Assembly (NCBI GenBank): GCA_905480605.1 | Contig: CAJQRD010000004.1 | Span: 20,880-84,879, forward strand | Direction of reading: 5' to 3' | DNA length: 64,000 bases | Origin: an uncultured Saprospiraceae bacterium | GTDB taxonomy: Bacteria > Bacteroidota > Bacteroidia > Chitinophagales > Saprospiraceae | Shown: piece by piece, positions 25,185 to 34,704 of the stretch | Position numbering within the stretch: the stretch's first letter is position 1 | Layout of the letters: every line of letters begins with the position of its first letter | Notes under the pieces: generated by a model | What the model saw: the letters and a program-made list of their open reading frames with translations, nothing else | Databases searched by the model: none | Told to the model about the DNA's origin: nothing | Made by a program: the position numbers and the translations under genes

Positions 25185-27695
25185 ATGAAAAACTTACTAT
25201 TCCTTTTATTTTTTTGCAGCTTTGGTCAAATATATGCTCAAGAAACGACATTGTTTGGAGTTGTTAAAGACATGGACACAGATCAAGCTATTGAATTTGT
25301 TTCGGTTTATATCAAAGGAACAAATATCGCTACTGAGACAAATGTCTATGGGGAGTATTCGTTAAAAGTAGCAGGAGATAAAAAAATAACAATTGTCCTT
25401 TCGAGGATTGGTTATACAGAGTCTGAATTCAAAATTAAAGCCATTCCAAAAGGTCGTAAGAGAAACGTAAATTTTGAAATCGCAGCTCAAGTATCTGATG
25501 TAGATGTTATTATTAGAGGGAGCAAGATTGATGATGTAGGAATGGTGCGTGAAGAAGTTACTGAGTTTAAAAAACTGCCTACTGCAAGTGGAAATTTTGA
25601 AAGTATATTGCCACATATAGCCTTAGGTGCTTCAGGTGGAACTGGTGGTGAGTTAAGTTCTCAATATAATGTTAGAGGAGGAAACTATGATGAAAATCTT
25701 GTGTATGTTAATGACTTTGAGATATTCAGACCTTTGCTTATCAGAAGCAGTCAGCAAGAAGGGCTATCATTTCCAAATACAGATTTGATACGTGATGTAT
25801 CCTTTTCTTCTGGCGGGTTTGAAAGTAAGTATGGAGATAAGATGAGTTCTGTTTTGGATATCAGATACAAGCGACCTGATGAATTTGCAGCTTCTGCCTC
25901 AATTAGTTTTTTAGGTGCTTCAGCGCACATTGAAGGCAGTAAAAGACTAGGCGCAAATGCTTATAATAAGTTAAGATATTTGGTCGGGGCTCGATACAAG
26001 ACAACGCAATACCTTTTGGGTTCTCTTGATGTGCAGGGAGAATACACCCCAAATTTTGGAGATGTACAAGCATTTATAACCTATGATTTTACCAAAGATT
26101 TGCAGATCGAGTTTCTAGGAAACTTCAATAAAAGTCAATACAATTTTGTCCCAGTTTCAAGAGTATCTGCTTCTGGATTATTTACACAAGTTTTGCAATT
26201 GACAACTGCTTTTGAAGGTGAAGAAGAAGATGGTTTTCAAAATGTAATGGGAGGATTGTCATTGACGTATATTCCAGAACGTAAACGAAACCCAATGTTT
26301 TTCAAACTGCTAGCGTCATACTACAATAATTTTGAAAATGAAAAATTTGATATATTAGGGTTCTACAGGTTGTCTCAAGTTGAGTTTGATTTAGAAGGTG
26401 ATGGCGCCGTTAACGAGGTAGGTGTTTTAGGTGTTGGTACCCAACACTTGTATGCACGAAATAGATTGCAAAATATAATTTCAAATGTACAACTTAAGGG
26501 CGGTATAGAGTTGCAACCCTTGGATAAGCCTTTTAATAACTTTATACAGTGGGGTATAAAATACCAGGCAGAAGATTTTGATGATAGATTAAGTGAGTGG
26601 GAGAGAATTGACTCTGCAGGATACTCAATTCCATTTAGTGAGTCTGAATTATTTTTGAGTGAGGTAATCAAATCTGAAAATGAAATATCATCATACCGTT
26701 TAACGGGTTATGTTCAGAACAGTTTCAATTTGACGAATGACAACTATGAATTAAAATTAACAGGTGGCGTTAGAGCACATCATTGGAGTTTGAATGGCGA
26801 GACAAATATTAGTCCTCGTATGCAATTGTTCTACAAGCCATTGACTTGGGAAAAAGACTTCACTTTTAAATTGTCTGGAGGTGTCTATGTACAGCCTGCA
26901 TTTTTTAAGGAGTTAAGGAGTCCACAAGGTATTCTTAATCCTGATGTCTTAGCCCAAAAGTCGGTGCATATTGTTGGTGGATTCAGTTATAATTTCGATT
27001 GGAAAAGTCGAAGCAATAAGAAGTTTAAATTTATTACAGAGGCTTATTATAAAAAGCTTACTGATCTGGTTTCTTATGAAATTGACAATGTTCGAATCAG
27101 GTATTCTGGTATAAATGATGCAGTTGGTTATGTAGCAGGTATAGATATGAGAATCAATGGTGAATTTGTTCCTGGTGCGGAATCATGGATTAATTTATCC
27201 TTGTTGTCAGCAAAGGAGAACTTGGTTGATGTTCAGCATATGACACGTTCAATTGGAGATTCCTTAGCGACCAATGTAACTTATGTAAATCGTCCAACGA
27301 GTCAAGCATTCCGATTGAATTTATTCTTTCAGGATTATTTGCCACAAAATGAAGATTTCAAAATGAATCTTAATTTGAGTTTTGGCTCAGGTTTACCTTT
27401 CGGTCAAAAAGGAAACAATACTGTCTTCAGAAATATTTTTAATTTCAAAGCTTATCAACGTGTAGATATTGGATTTGCTTACCAGCTATGGAGAAAGGAT
27501 AAAAAAGGCAACAGACCTCGAAGTATATTTAGATTCAGCAGAAATGCATGGGTCAGTTTAGAAGTTTTTAATCTATTACAGATCGCTAATGTTGGATCAA
27601 ATACATGGATTAAAACTATTGGCAATCAACAATATGCTATTCCAAATTTCTTAACTTCTCGAAGAATTAATCTTAAGTTTAAAATAGAGATATAG
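25185..27695 (+). CDS. TonB-dependent receptor with CarboxypepD_reg domain
   Basis: An outer-membrane active transporter of 836 residues. It has a signal peptide (cleavage near IYAQ) and a carboxypeptidase-regulatory-like Ig domain (about 22-105; LFGVVKDMDTDQAIEFVSVYI). A plug follows (about 125-235; 'YNVRGGNYDENLVYVNDFEIFRP', 'SGGFESKYGDKMSSVLDI'), then a beta-barrel ending LKFKIEI. No SusD partner is adjacent, which argues against a glycan-uptake SusCD system. The substrate is unknown. The ATG at 25185 is chosen because the signal peptide begins there; the upstream TTG at 25161 is not needed. Confidence 0.9.
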   Translation: MKNLLFLLFFCSFGQIYAQETTLFGVVKDMDTDQAIEFVSVYIKGTNIATETNVYGEYSLKVAGDKKITIVLSRIGYTESEFKIKAIPKGRKRNVNFEIAAQVSDVDVIIRGSKIDDVGMVREEVTEFKKLPTASGNFESILPHIALGASGGTGGELSSQYNVRGGNYDENLVYVNDFEIFRPLLIRSSQQEGLSFPNTDLIRDVSFSSGGFESKYGDKMSSVLDIRYKRPDEFAASASISFLGASAHIEGSKRLGANAYNKLRYLVGARYKTTQYLLGSLDVQGEYTPNFGDVQAFITYDFTKDLQIEFLGNFNKSQYNFVPVSRVSASGLFTQVLQLTTAFEGEEEDGFQNVMGGLSLTYIPERKRNPMFFKLLASYYNNFENEKFDILGFYRLSQVEFDLEGDGAVNEVGVLGVGTQHLYARNRLQNIISNVQLKGGIELQPLDKPFNNFIQWGIKYQAEDFDDRLSEWERIDSAGYSIPFSESELFLSEVIKSENEISSYRLTGYVQNSFNLTNDNYELKLTGGVRAHHWSLNGETNISPRMQLFYKPLTWEKDFTFKLSGGVYVQPAFFKELRSPQGILNPDVLAQKSVHIVGGFSYNFDWKSRSNKKFKFITEAYYKKLTDLVSYEIDNVRIRYSGINDAVGYVAGIDMRINGEFVPGAESWINLSLLSAKENLVDVQHMTRSIGDSLATNVTYVNRPTSQAFRLNLFFQDYLPQNEDFKMNLNLSFGSGLPFGQKGNNTVFRNIFNFKAYQRVDIGFAYQLWRKDKKGNRPRSIFRFSRNAWVSLEVFNLLQIANVGSNTWIKTIGNQQYAIPNFLTSRRINLKFKIEI

Positions 27696-27738
27696 TGGCA
27701 ATATATTTCCTACTAACTTAGAGAAATATTTAAGATTT

Positions 27739-28095
27739 ATGATAGTCAAAAAAGTTATACCTGTCTTACCTTCTAAAGACATAGCAAAAGATGTCTTGTG
27801 GTATAAAAAATATGTAGGTTTGGAATGCAAATATTCAGACACGGGGTATGCATTATTGACGGGTAATAATATTGAGATTCATTTGCAATGGCATTCTAAT
27901 ACTGATACCGATCCACTTCTTGGAGGTTCTGTTGTACGAATTGTAGTTGATGATATCAATTCCGTTTTTGAAGAATTTTTATTAATGGGAACAGTAGGTA
28001 AAGAGAAACTAAGGTTAAATACCCCCTGGAATACACATGAATTTGGTTTTTTTGATCTAAATAATAATGCCATATTCATTATGCAAGCATTATAG
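27739..28095 (+). CDS. VOC-family (glyoxalase/bleomycin-resistance-like) protein
   Basis: A 118-residue single vicinal-oxygen-chelate domain: PVLPSKDIAKDVLWYKKYVGLE at the start, and 'EFGFFDLNNNAIFIMQ' at the end, where the metal-ligand Glu is usually found. The His of the first motif is not obvious, so metal binding is uncertain. Small VOC proteins may act in metabolite repair or in binding a toxic ligand. The substrate cannot be told. Confidence 0.8.
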   Translation: MIVKKVIPVLPSKDIAKDVLWYKKYVGLECKYSDTGYALLTGNNIEIHLQWHSNTDTDPLLGGSVVRIVVDDINSVFEEFLLMGTVGKEKLRLNTPWNTHEFGFFDLNNNAIFIMQAL

Positions 28096-28201
28096 ATTCT
28101 GTTAAATTCTATTCCATATTAGCAAACATTTTCGAAACATCTTATCATGCCTATTGTTGGTATTGTAAAATAATCTTTTCTTTACGGAGTGAATAACATA
28201 T

Positions 28202-29239
28202 ATGAAAGCTAGAGTAAAATTTCATCAATTGATATTTAAGACACCTGGGGGTACTTCTCGAGGAGTTTTAAAGACAAAAGATGCATGGTTTTTAATTCTG
28301 GAAGATAATGGATTAAGAGGAATAGGAGAGTGTTCTGTAATTTATGGGTTGAGTGTTGAAACTAAGGAACTTGTTGTGAAGAAGCTGGATGATTTGTGTG
28401 ATTTTTTGAATAGTGGAAAAAAACCAGATGATGGTTTTTTTATAGACTGTCCAGCCGTCCATTTTGCCTATGAAATGGCTATATTGGATTTACAAAACCA
28501 TAGTCCCAATGTATTATTTGAAACATCATTCACAGACAGCGGTTCAATTCCAATTAATGGCTTGGTATGGATGGGCTCTAAGGAATATATGTTTGACCAA
28601 ATTAAGGATAAAATTTCTCAAGGATTTAAATGCATCAAAATAAAAATTGCAGCTATTGATTTTCAAGAAGAATTGGATTTGCTTAAATATATTAGGTCTC
28701 AGTTTTCCTCTGATGATATTGAAATTCGTGTTGATGCCAATGGAGGTTTTAAGTTGAATGAGGCATTTGATAATTTAAATAGATTAAGTGAATTTGATTT
28801 GCATTCTATTGAACAGCCAATTGCTCAAGGCAATTCTGCAGAGATGGCAGTTTTGTGTAAAGAATCACCTATTGATATAGCGTTAGATGAAGAGTTGATT
28901 GGTGTAGATGTTGAGACACAAGGAGCCGAATTACTGCAAATAATAAAACCACAATATATTATCTTGAAACCTTCCTTGGTAGGTGGGTTTGCTAAAAGCG
29001 AAAAGTGGTTCGCATTAGCCAAAGAAAATAATATAAAATGGTGGATAACTTCTGCTTTAGAATCTAATATAGGGTTGAATGCCATTGCTCAATGGACCTC
29101 AACGCTGAATAGTAGTATGTATCAAGGATTAGGAACTGGGCAATTGTTTACCAATAATATTCCTTCTCCATTGAATATTAAAAGTGGTGCGTTGTATTAC
29201 AAGGGGGGATGGGATTTGAATTTAATCTTGGGTGCATGA
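28202..29239 (+). CDS. menC: o-Succinylbenzoate synthase
   Basis: Dehydrates SHCHC to o-succinylbenzoate in menaquinone synthesis. The 345-residue enolase-superfamily protein has the catalytic lysine motif KCIKIKIA, metal ligands in RVDANGGF, EQP and ALDEELIG, and the second lysine in ILKPSLVGGF. The stop overlaps the menE start (ATGA at 29236-29239), so the two are translationally coupled. Confidence 0.94.
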   Translation: MKARVKFHQLIFKTPGGTSRGVLKTKDAWFLILEDNGLRGIGECSVIYGLSVETKELVVKKLDDLCDFLNSGKKPDDGFFIDCPAVHFAYEMAILDLQNHSPNVLFETSFTDSGSIPINGLVWMGSKEYMFDQIKDKISQGFKCIKIKIAAIDFQEELDLLKYIRSQFSSDDIEIRVDANGGFKLNEAFDNLNRLSEFDLHSIEQPIAQGNSAEMAVLCKESPIDIALDEELIGVDVETQGAELLQIIKPQYIILKPSLVGGFAKSEKWFALAKENNIKWWITSALESNIGLNAIAQWTSTLNSSMYQGLGTGQLFTNNIPSPLNIKSGALYYKGGWDLNLILGA

Positions 29240-30336
29240 GGTTTGTAATAAATAGTCAATATATTGAATTAGAAGATTATAAAAATTTAATGGATTTCGT
29301 TCCTGAATTTGAAATATGTAGCAGTATCATTTCATTTTTGGATAAGTGGTGCGATGATTCATTAGATACAATAGATTTCCAAACATCGGGTTCTACTGGA
29401 GTTCCTAAAATAATCTCCCATTTTAAAAGCTCAATGGTTGTAAGTGCACAAATCACTCAGAAGGCATTTAAATTCAAGAGTGGAGATACAGCACTATTGT
29501 GCTTGCCCGTACAATATATTTCAGGATGTATGATGTTGGTCCGCAGTATAGTGGCTGACCTAGATTTGTATATTTCTGATTTGTCGACAAATCCTCTTGA
29601 TAAGGTTAATTGGAGATCCAATGATAAAATCAATTTTGCTCCAATGACTCCAATGCAGTTTGAAAATCTTTGTACCAAAAATATGAAGTCACTTTCTTTG
29701 TTTGATAATATTCTACTCGGAGGGTCTCAAGTTAACGATCAACAACTCAGATATATTCGAGGTGCTGAACCAAATGTTTACATTGGATACGGGATGACAG
29801 AGACAATTACACATTTGGCCCTTAAAAAATTAAATCATAATCCTGATTCAAATTATCATGTTTTGGATGGTTTTCACATTGAGAAAAATAGTGATGACTG
29901 TCTGGTTGTTTATGCAGATCATCTTCCTGGTAAAATTATAACCACTGATATTATTGATATGATATCTTTTACGGAGTTTTCATGGAAGGGTAGAGCTGAT
30001 GGTATTATTAATTCTGGAGGTTTAAAAATCAATCCTGCAGAACTAGAAAATGCAATTGATAAACATATTGATTTGCCGTTTTTTATTTCTTCTGTCAGGC
30101 ATGAAAAATTAGGAGAGACGGTTGTTTTTTTTGTAGAGACAAACAATTTGATTTCAATTGCCGAGCGATTAGATTTTGCAAAAAAAATAATTGCTGTTTT
30201 CAAAAAAGAAAAATTAGGTAATAGAAGGCCAAGGCTTTTATATATAGTTGAAAAATTTATAATGACAGGGTCTGGAAAGATTGATCGAATGGGTGTTAAA
30301 AACTCTGTTGTTGAAAGCCATGTTATTGAACTTTAA
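29236..30336 (+). CDS. menE: o-Succinylbenzoate-CoA ligase
   Basis: Activates o-succinylbenzoate with CoA in menaquinone synthesis. The 366 residues make it short compared with typical MenE, but it is complete. The AMP-binding P-loop is TSGSTGVPK, then GYGMTET, the hinge WKGRADGIINSGGLKI and the C-terminal lysine in TGSGKIDR. The ATG at 29236 overlaps the menC stop and is preferred to the open-frame start at 29209. Shortened forms of this kind are usual in Bacteroidota. Confidence 0.92.
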   Translation: MRFVINSQYIELEDYKNLMDFVPEFEICSSIISFLDKWCDDSLDTIDFQTSGSTGVPKIISHFKSSMVVSAQITQKAFKFKSGDTALLCLPVQYISGCMMLVRSIVADLDLYISDLSTNPLDKVNWRSNDKINFAPMTPMQFENLCTKNMKSLSLFDNILLGGSQVNDQQLRYIRGAEPNVYIGYGMTETITHLALKKLNHNPDSNYHVLDGFHIEKNSDDCLVVYADHLPGKIITTDIIDMISFTEFSWKGRADGIINSGGLKINPAELENAIDKHIDLPFFISSVRHEKLGETVVFFVETNNLISIAERLDFAKKIIAVFKKEKLGNRRPRLLYIVEKFIMTGSGKIDRMGVKNSVVESHVIEL

Positions 30337-30438
30337 GCTTTATCTTTTAAAGTGTGAATAGTATTGTTATTATATTGTATAAATCTTATTATTCATATTT
30401 TACTTTACTAAACAAATGACAATATCTAAAATAGTTTT

Positions 30439-32700
30439 ATGTTTAATAGAAAGTTTCCTTTTTGTATTGTTTTATTGACCTTATTTATGTTTTTGTCCTG
30501 TAATAATAGTCAAGAAATTAAAATTGTAAAGGAAGAACAAAATCAAATAGATTTAAACGAAACCACGAAAGAGATGGCTATGGAGTTAAAATCTATTGCT
30601 CAGGATATGTCCAATGTAAATGTTTGGCATTTGAATAGGTTAAAGGCTTTAGATTTAGACGAAAAAATAAAAGCAACAAAAGACCCTGGCCAATTTATCA
30701 GCCTTTCTTTCAACTCTGGAATTGAGTGGTTAAATGCAGGAGAATATAATATCGCAATAAATAGGCTAAATGCTATATTTAATCTGATTGGTAAACAAAA
30801 TTTTAACTTACCATCAGAGGCTTCGTATACAATGAAGGAGGTGTTGGGGATGGCATATTTGCGTAAGGCCGAAATAGAAAACTGTGTTCAAAATCACAAT
30901 GAATACTCTTGTATTATCCCTATTGAAAAGGATGGGCAACATGTTATCCGAGATGGGGGAGAAAAGGCGCTGGTTATATTTAGAGAATTATTAAATACCC
31001 AAGACCCCAAATGGCAGACTAAGTGGCTTTACAACATTACACATATGACTTTGGGAGGTTATCCTGACAAAGTAGAAACGAAATTTCTTATTGATGATTC
31101 AATTTTTAAATCCGAAGTTCCTTTTCCAAGGTTCAAAGATATCGCAATGTCTGTTGGTGTGGCCGTGAATGATATTTCAGGCAGTGTTGTTATGGATGAC
31201 TTTAACAATGATGGATATCTTGATTTAATGGTAAGCTCATATGGACTTAATGATCAATTGCATTACTTTCAGAATAATAGAAATGGAAGTTATGATGATT
31301 TAACGGAGTCCTCAGGTCTTATGGGCATATGGAGTGGATTGAATATGGTGCAGGCAGATTATAATAATGATGGTTGGGTAGATGTTTTAGTTTTGAGAGG
31401 TGCATGGCTGGGAACTGATGGTAACCATCCCAATTCATTATTGAAAAATAATGGAGATGGTACATTTCGTGATGTTACTAAGGAAGCTGGTTTGTATTGT
31501 CGTTTTCCTACACAAACGGCAAGTTGGGCAGATTTTAATAATGATGGTTGGATAGATTTATTTATTGGTAACGAACATTCACAAAATAACAATGCAACAA
31601 GTCAGCTTTTTCAAAATAATGGTAATGGTACTTTTAAAGATGTTTCGATAGAAAAAGGAGTTGCCGTTCAAGCCTTTATAAAAGGATGTGTTTGGGGTGA
31701 CTACAATAATGATGGATATCAAGATTTGTATTTATCACTTATAAATTATAGCAATTATTTGTTAAAGAATGGTGGACCTGATAATAATTTTAAGTTTACA
31801 AATGAAGCTAATAGTTCTAAAACATCCGACCCTAAATTAAGTTTCCCGTGTTGGTTTTTTGATTACAATCAAGATGGTTGGGATGATTTATTTGTAAGTG
31901 GTTTTGATTTTCAGCAGTTTGAATCAGCTGGTGGTGAGGTTGCTAAAGACTATTTAGGGATACCTGTTGATGCTGAGATGCCAAAACTATATCTGAATAA
32001 TAAAAATGAAACCTTCACTGATGTTACAAGTCAGACAAATGTTGGTAAGGTTTTGTTTACAATGGGATCTAATTTCGGGGATTTGAACAACGATGGTTTT
32101 CCAGATTTTTATGCGGCTACCGGTACTCCAGATTTTAGAGCTTTAATTCCCAATCGGATGTTTTTAAATGGCAATGGAAAGCAATTTTATGATGTGACAA
32201 CGGCTGGAGGATTTGGTCATTTGCAAAAAGGTCATGGAGTGGCATTCGGGGATCTAGATAACGATGGGGATCAGGATGTCTATAACGTATTAGGTGGTTC
32301 TTATGATGGCGATAATTTCATGAACGCTCTGTTCTTAAATCCAGGAAACCAAAACAATTGGGTGAAACTAAAGTTGGTGGGGACTACCAGTAATAAGTCA
32401 GCAATAGGAGCAAAAATAAAAATTGTTGGTTCAGCTAAAGATGGAGGAAAAAGAATATTTTATAATAAAGTTAATTCTGGAGGAAGCTTCGGTGCCAACC
32501 CTTTATTGATTGAGCAAGGATTAGGTGATGTTACTTCAATTGACAATATTGAAATAAATTGGCCTGGGCAACTTAATCCTCAAATGTTAAAAAATGTTGA
32601 TATTAATACGCATATTGTAGTGACGCAGAATTCAAGTAAACCAGTTTTATTGAATGCGTCTGCAATTAAATTTGATGAGAATGGACATCATCATCATTAA
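30439..32700 (+). CDS. CRTAC1-type FG-GAP/ASPIC lipoprotein
   Basis: A 753-residue protein with lipobox FLSC (C21). A helical region (about 40-200) precedes at least seven calcium-binding FG-GAP/VCBS motifs (DFNNDGYLDL, DYNNDGWVDV, DFNNDGWIDL, DYNNDGYQDL, DYNQDGWDDL, DLNNDGFPDF, DLDNDGDQDV), which imply a beta-propeller. A C-terminal ASPIC/UnbV domain (about 640-735; KLVGTTSNKSAIGAKI, GLGDVTSIDNIEINWPG) follows. It ends with a natural GHHHH tail. Surface or periplasmic, ligand unknown. It lies between menE and the hydroxylase-like gene on the same strand. Confidence 0.9.
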   Translation: MFNRKFPFCIVLLTLFMFLSCNNSQEIKIVKEEQNQIDLNETTKEMAMELKSIAQDMSNVNVWHLNRLKALDLDEKIKATKDPGQFISLSFNSGIEWLNAGEYNIAINRLNAIFNLIGKQNFNLPSEASYTMKEVLGMAYLRKAEIENCVQNHNEYSCIIPIEKDGQHVIRDGGEKALVIFRELLNTQDPKWQTKWLYNITHMTLGGYPDKVETKFLIDDSIFKSEVPFPRFKDIAMSVGVAVNDISGSVVMDDFNNDGYLDLMVSSYGLNDQLHYFQNNRNGSYDDLTESSGLMGIWSGLNMVQADYNNDGWVDVLVLRGAWLGTDGNHPNSLLKNNGDGTFRDVTKEAGLYCRFPTQTASWADFNNDGWIDLFIGNEHSQNNNATSQLFQNNGNGTFKDVSIEKGVAVQAFIKGCVWGDYNNDGYQDLYLSLINYSNYLLKNGGPDNNFKFTNEANSSKTSDPKLSFPCWFFDYNQDGWDDLFVSGFDFQQFESAGGEVAKDYLGIPVDAEMPKLYLNNKNETFTDVTSQTNVGKVLFTMGSNFGDLNNDGFPDFYAATGTPDFRALIPNRMFLNGNGKQFYDVTTAGGFGHLQKGHGVAFGDLDNDGDQDVYNVLGGSYDGDNFMNALFLNPGNQNNWVKLKLVGTTSNKSAIGAKIKIVGSAKDGGKRIFYNKVNSGGSFGANPLLIEQGLGDVTSIDNIEINWPGQLNPQMLKNVDINTHIVVTQNSSKPVLLNASAIKFDENGHHHH

Positions 32701-32733
32701 TTTTTAAAATCATTTATTGATATTTGACCATAT

Positions 32734-33615
32734 ATGGAAGGAGAGCTAATTGGTAAATCATTTGTCGCTATAACTCTGGTCGTTGTAGGCGTCATAGAGG
32801 CATTGGGTGGTCTGTACTTTGATGGTAAACGATCAAAAGATGATTATGCAATTGAATTGGTTAGTCTGGTGACACTTCCAACTTTGATACAACCTTTAAT
32901 CTTTCTTGTCACAATTTGGTTTGCAGAAATATTTTTTCCTGAGTATCAAAACTACCTTTTGAGTACTTCATTCTTGTGGCACATATTGGCTTTCTTGATT
33001 TTTGATGACCTTACACAATATTGGTGGCATAGAATTTCACATCAAAGTAAGACCCTATGGAAGCTGCACAGACCACATCATATTATTGAAGAAATGGGTG
33101 TGCTTGTGACTTACAGAAATGCAGTTATGTATTATGCTTTAATGCCAGGTATTTGGCTTTCTGCAGTTCTGGTTTTCTTAGGAATGGGATACGCTTATTT
33201 ATTCTATCTACCTGTTAAACTCTTCGTCATCATTTTAGCACACAGTGAAACCAAATGGGATAGTTTTTTATACAGGTACAAAATCTTACATCCTATAGCG
33301 TGGATTGTTGAACGCACCATATCTACACCAAGTACTCATTTTGCACATCATGGATTAACATCGGAAGATGGCATATCACATCCTAATGGAAATTATGGTA
33401 ATCTGTTATTTATCTGGGATATTATTTTTGGTACTGCTAAGATCACTAGAAAATATCCTAGTAAGTTTGGGGCATGGAATCAAATCAAAGAATCTTGGTA
33501 TGTCCAACTGATGTTTCCACTTATGAAGTCTAAGAATCCTAACAGTGAATTACATTCTGTTATCACTAAAAATGATTATGACCCATCCATTGATTTCAAG
33601 AAGTATGATAAATAG
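32734..33615 (+). CDS. Sterol desaturase/fatty-acid hydroxylase family protein
   Basis: A 293-residue integral membrane di-iron protein. It has four or so membrane helices and the His clusters WWHRISH, HRPHH and THFAHH, which bind the two irons. The family hydroxylates or desaturates lipids, carotenoids or sterols using O2. Position 33 bases after the CRTAC1 gene and 54 bases before menF suggests co-transcription in the menaquinone region. The substrate is unknown; a membrane lipid or the quinone tail are possibilities, not evidence. Confidence 0.88.
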   Translation: MEGELIGKSFVAITLVVVGVIEALGGLYFDGKRSKDDYAIELVSLVTLPTLIQPLIFLVTIWFAEIFFPEYQNYLLSTSFLWHILAFLIFDDLTQYWWHRISHQSKTLWKLHRPHHIIEEMGVLVTYRNAVMYYALMPGIWLSAVLVFLGMGYAYLFYLPVKLFVIILAHSETKWDSFLYRYKILHPIAWIVERTISTPSTHFAHHGLTSEDGISHPNGNYGNLLFIWDIIFGTAKITRKYPSKFGAWNQIKESWYVQLMFPLMKSKNPNSELHSVITKNDYDPSIDFKKYDK

Positions 33616-33669
33616 TTACAAAGTTATTGAATCGTTCAACTTTAATTTCAAATCTGAGTTTAATATCTA

Positions 33670-34692
33670 ATGGAAAGTAGTCATACCGTGAATCTTAGTA
33701 ATGATGATGCTTTTGTAGCATTCTCAAATCCGAATGAAGATGATTTTCTCCTTCATTTATGTGATCATGTATTTGCAGGTCTATCTGATAAAAATCTAAA
33801 TGAATATGATTTTGTATCCATGCCATTTGTAAGTGACCCTCTGCTAAATTCATTTTTCAAATACAAAGAGACATTTATAAATCAAGATTTTTCCTTCTTT
33901 TCAAAGCACACTAAAGTTTTTAATATTACATCAAAAACTGATTATTTTTCTGATGTAACAGAATTGGTTAATGCTTTTAAAGTTTCTGAATTAAATAAAG
34001 CTGTCTATTCACGTAAAATAAAAATTGAGAATCCGTCTTTGGACATGGGTGAAGTTTTTAGAAAATTACGTTTAAAATATCCTAAAGCATTTACTTTTAT
34101 CTATAATATTCCTAAGATTGGTTGTTGGGTAGGTGCCACACCAGAATTACTTCTTAAGAAGGAAGGTGACTCATTGATAACAGTTGCTCTAGCAGGGACA
34201 CAAAAACTGTTTAAAGGAGTTGATAATGTTATATGGGGTCAAAAGGAAGTAGACGAACAAGCTTACATCAAATCATTTGTGAAAAATATCTTGACTGAGC
34301 AAGGATTGTCCTTTAATGAATCTGCGACATCAACCAAAAAAGCTGGTGATGTTTGTCATATATTCACAGAGTTCAAGCTAGACATTCCAAATTCCATTGC
34401 TAAATTGATTAAGGATTTGCACCCAGGACCTGCAATAAGTGGAAGTCCGAAAGAAATGGCCATTGAATGCATCTTGGCTTTAGAGAAACATAAAAGGTCT
34501 TTTTATACTGGGTTTCTTGGAGAAATAAAAGAAGAAAAATTAAATTTATATATAAATCTTAGATCAATGGAAGTGCTTGAGCAGTGTTTCCTATTGTACG
34601 TAGGAGGAGGGATCACTGTTGATTCTAGAGTCGAAGATGAGTGGACGGAAACAGAATTGAAGTCCAATACAATGTCTTCTGTTATTAAATAA
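33670..34692 (+). CDS. menF: Isochorismate synthase
   Basis: Converts chorismate to isochorismate, the first menaquinone step. It has 340 residues. The C-terminal chorismate-binding domain includes GATPELLLKKEGD, ALAGTQK, HIFTEFKLDI, LHPGPAISGSPKEMA and YTGFLGEI. The last strand GGGITVDSRVEDEWTETE is conserved. The N-terminal region is short, as in Bacteroidota EntC/MenF proteins. menD starts 12 bases later. Adjacency with menD supports MenF rather than a siderophore EntC. Confidence 0.93.
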   Translation: MESSHTVNLSNDDAFVAFSNPNEDDFLLHLCDHVFAGLSDKNLNEYDFVSMPFVSDPLLNSFFKYKETFINQDFSFFSKHTKVFNITSKTDYFSDVTELVNAFKVSELNKAVYSRKIKIENPSLDMGEVFRKLRLKYPKAFTFIYNIPKIGCWVGATPELLLKKEGDSLITVALAGTQKLFKGVDNVIWGQKEVDEQAYIKSFVKNILTEQGLSFNESATSTKKAGDVCHIFTEFKLDIPNSIAKLIKDLHPGPAISGSPKEMAIECILALEKHKRSFYTGFLGEIKEEKLNLYINLRSMEVLEQCFLLYVGGGITVDSRVEDEWTETELKSNTMSSVIK

Positions 34693-34704
34693 TATATTTG
34701 TGCA

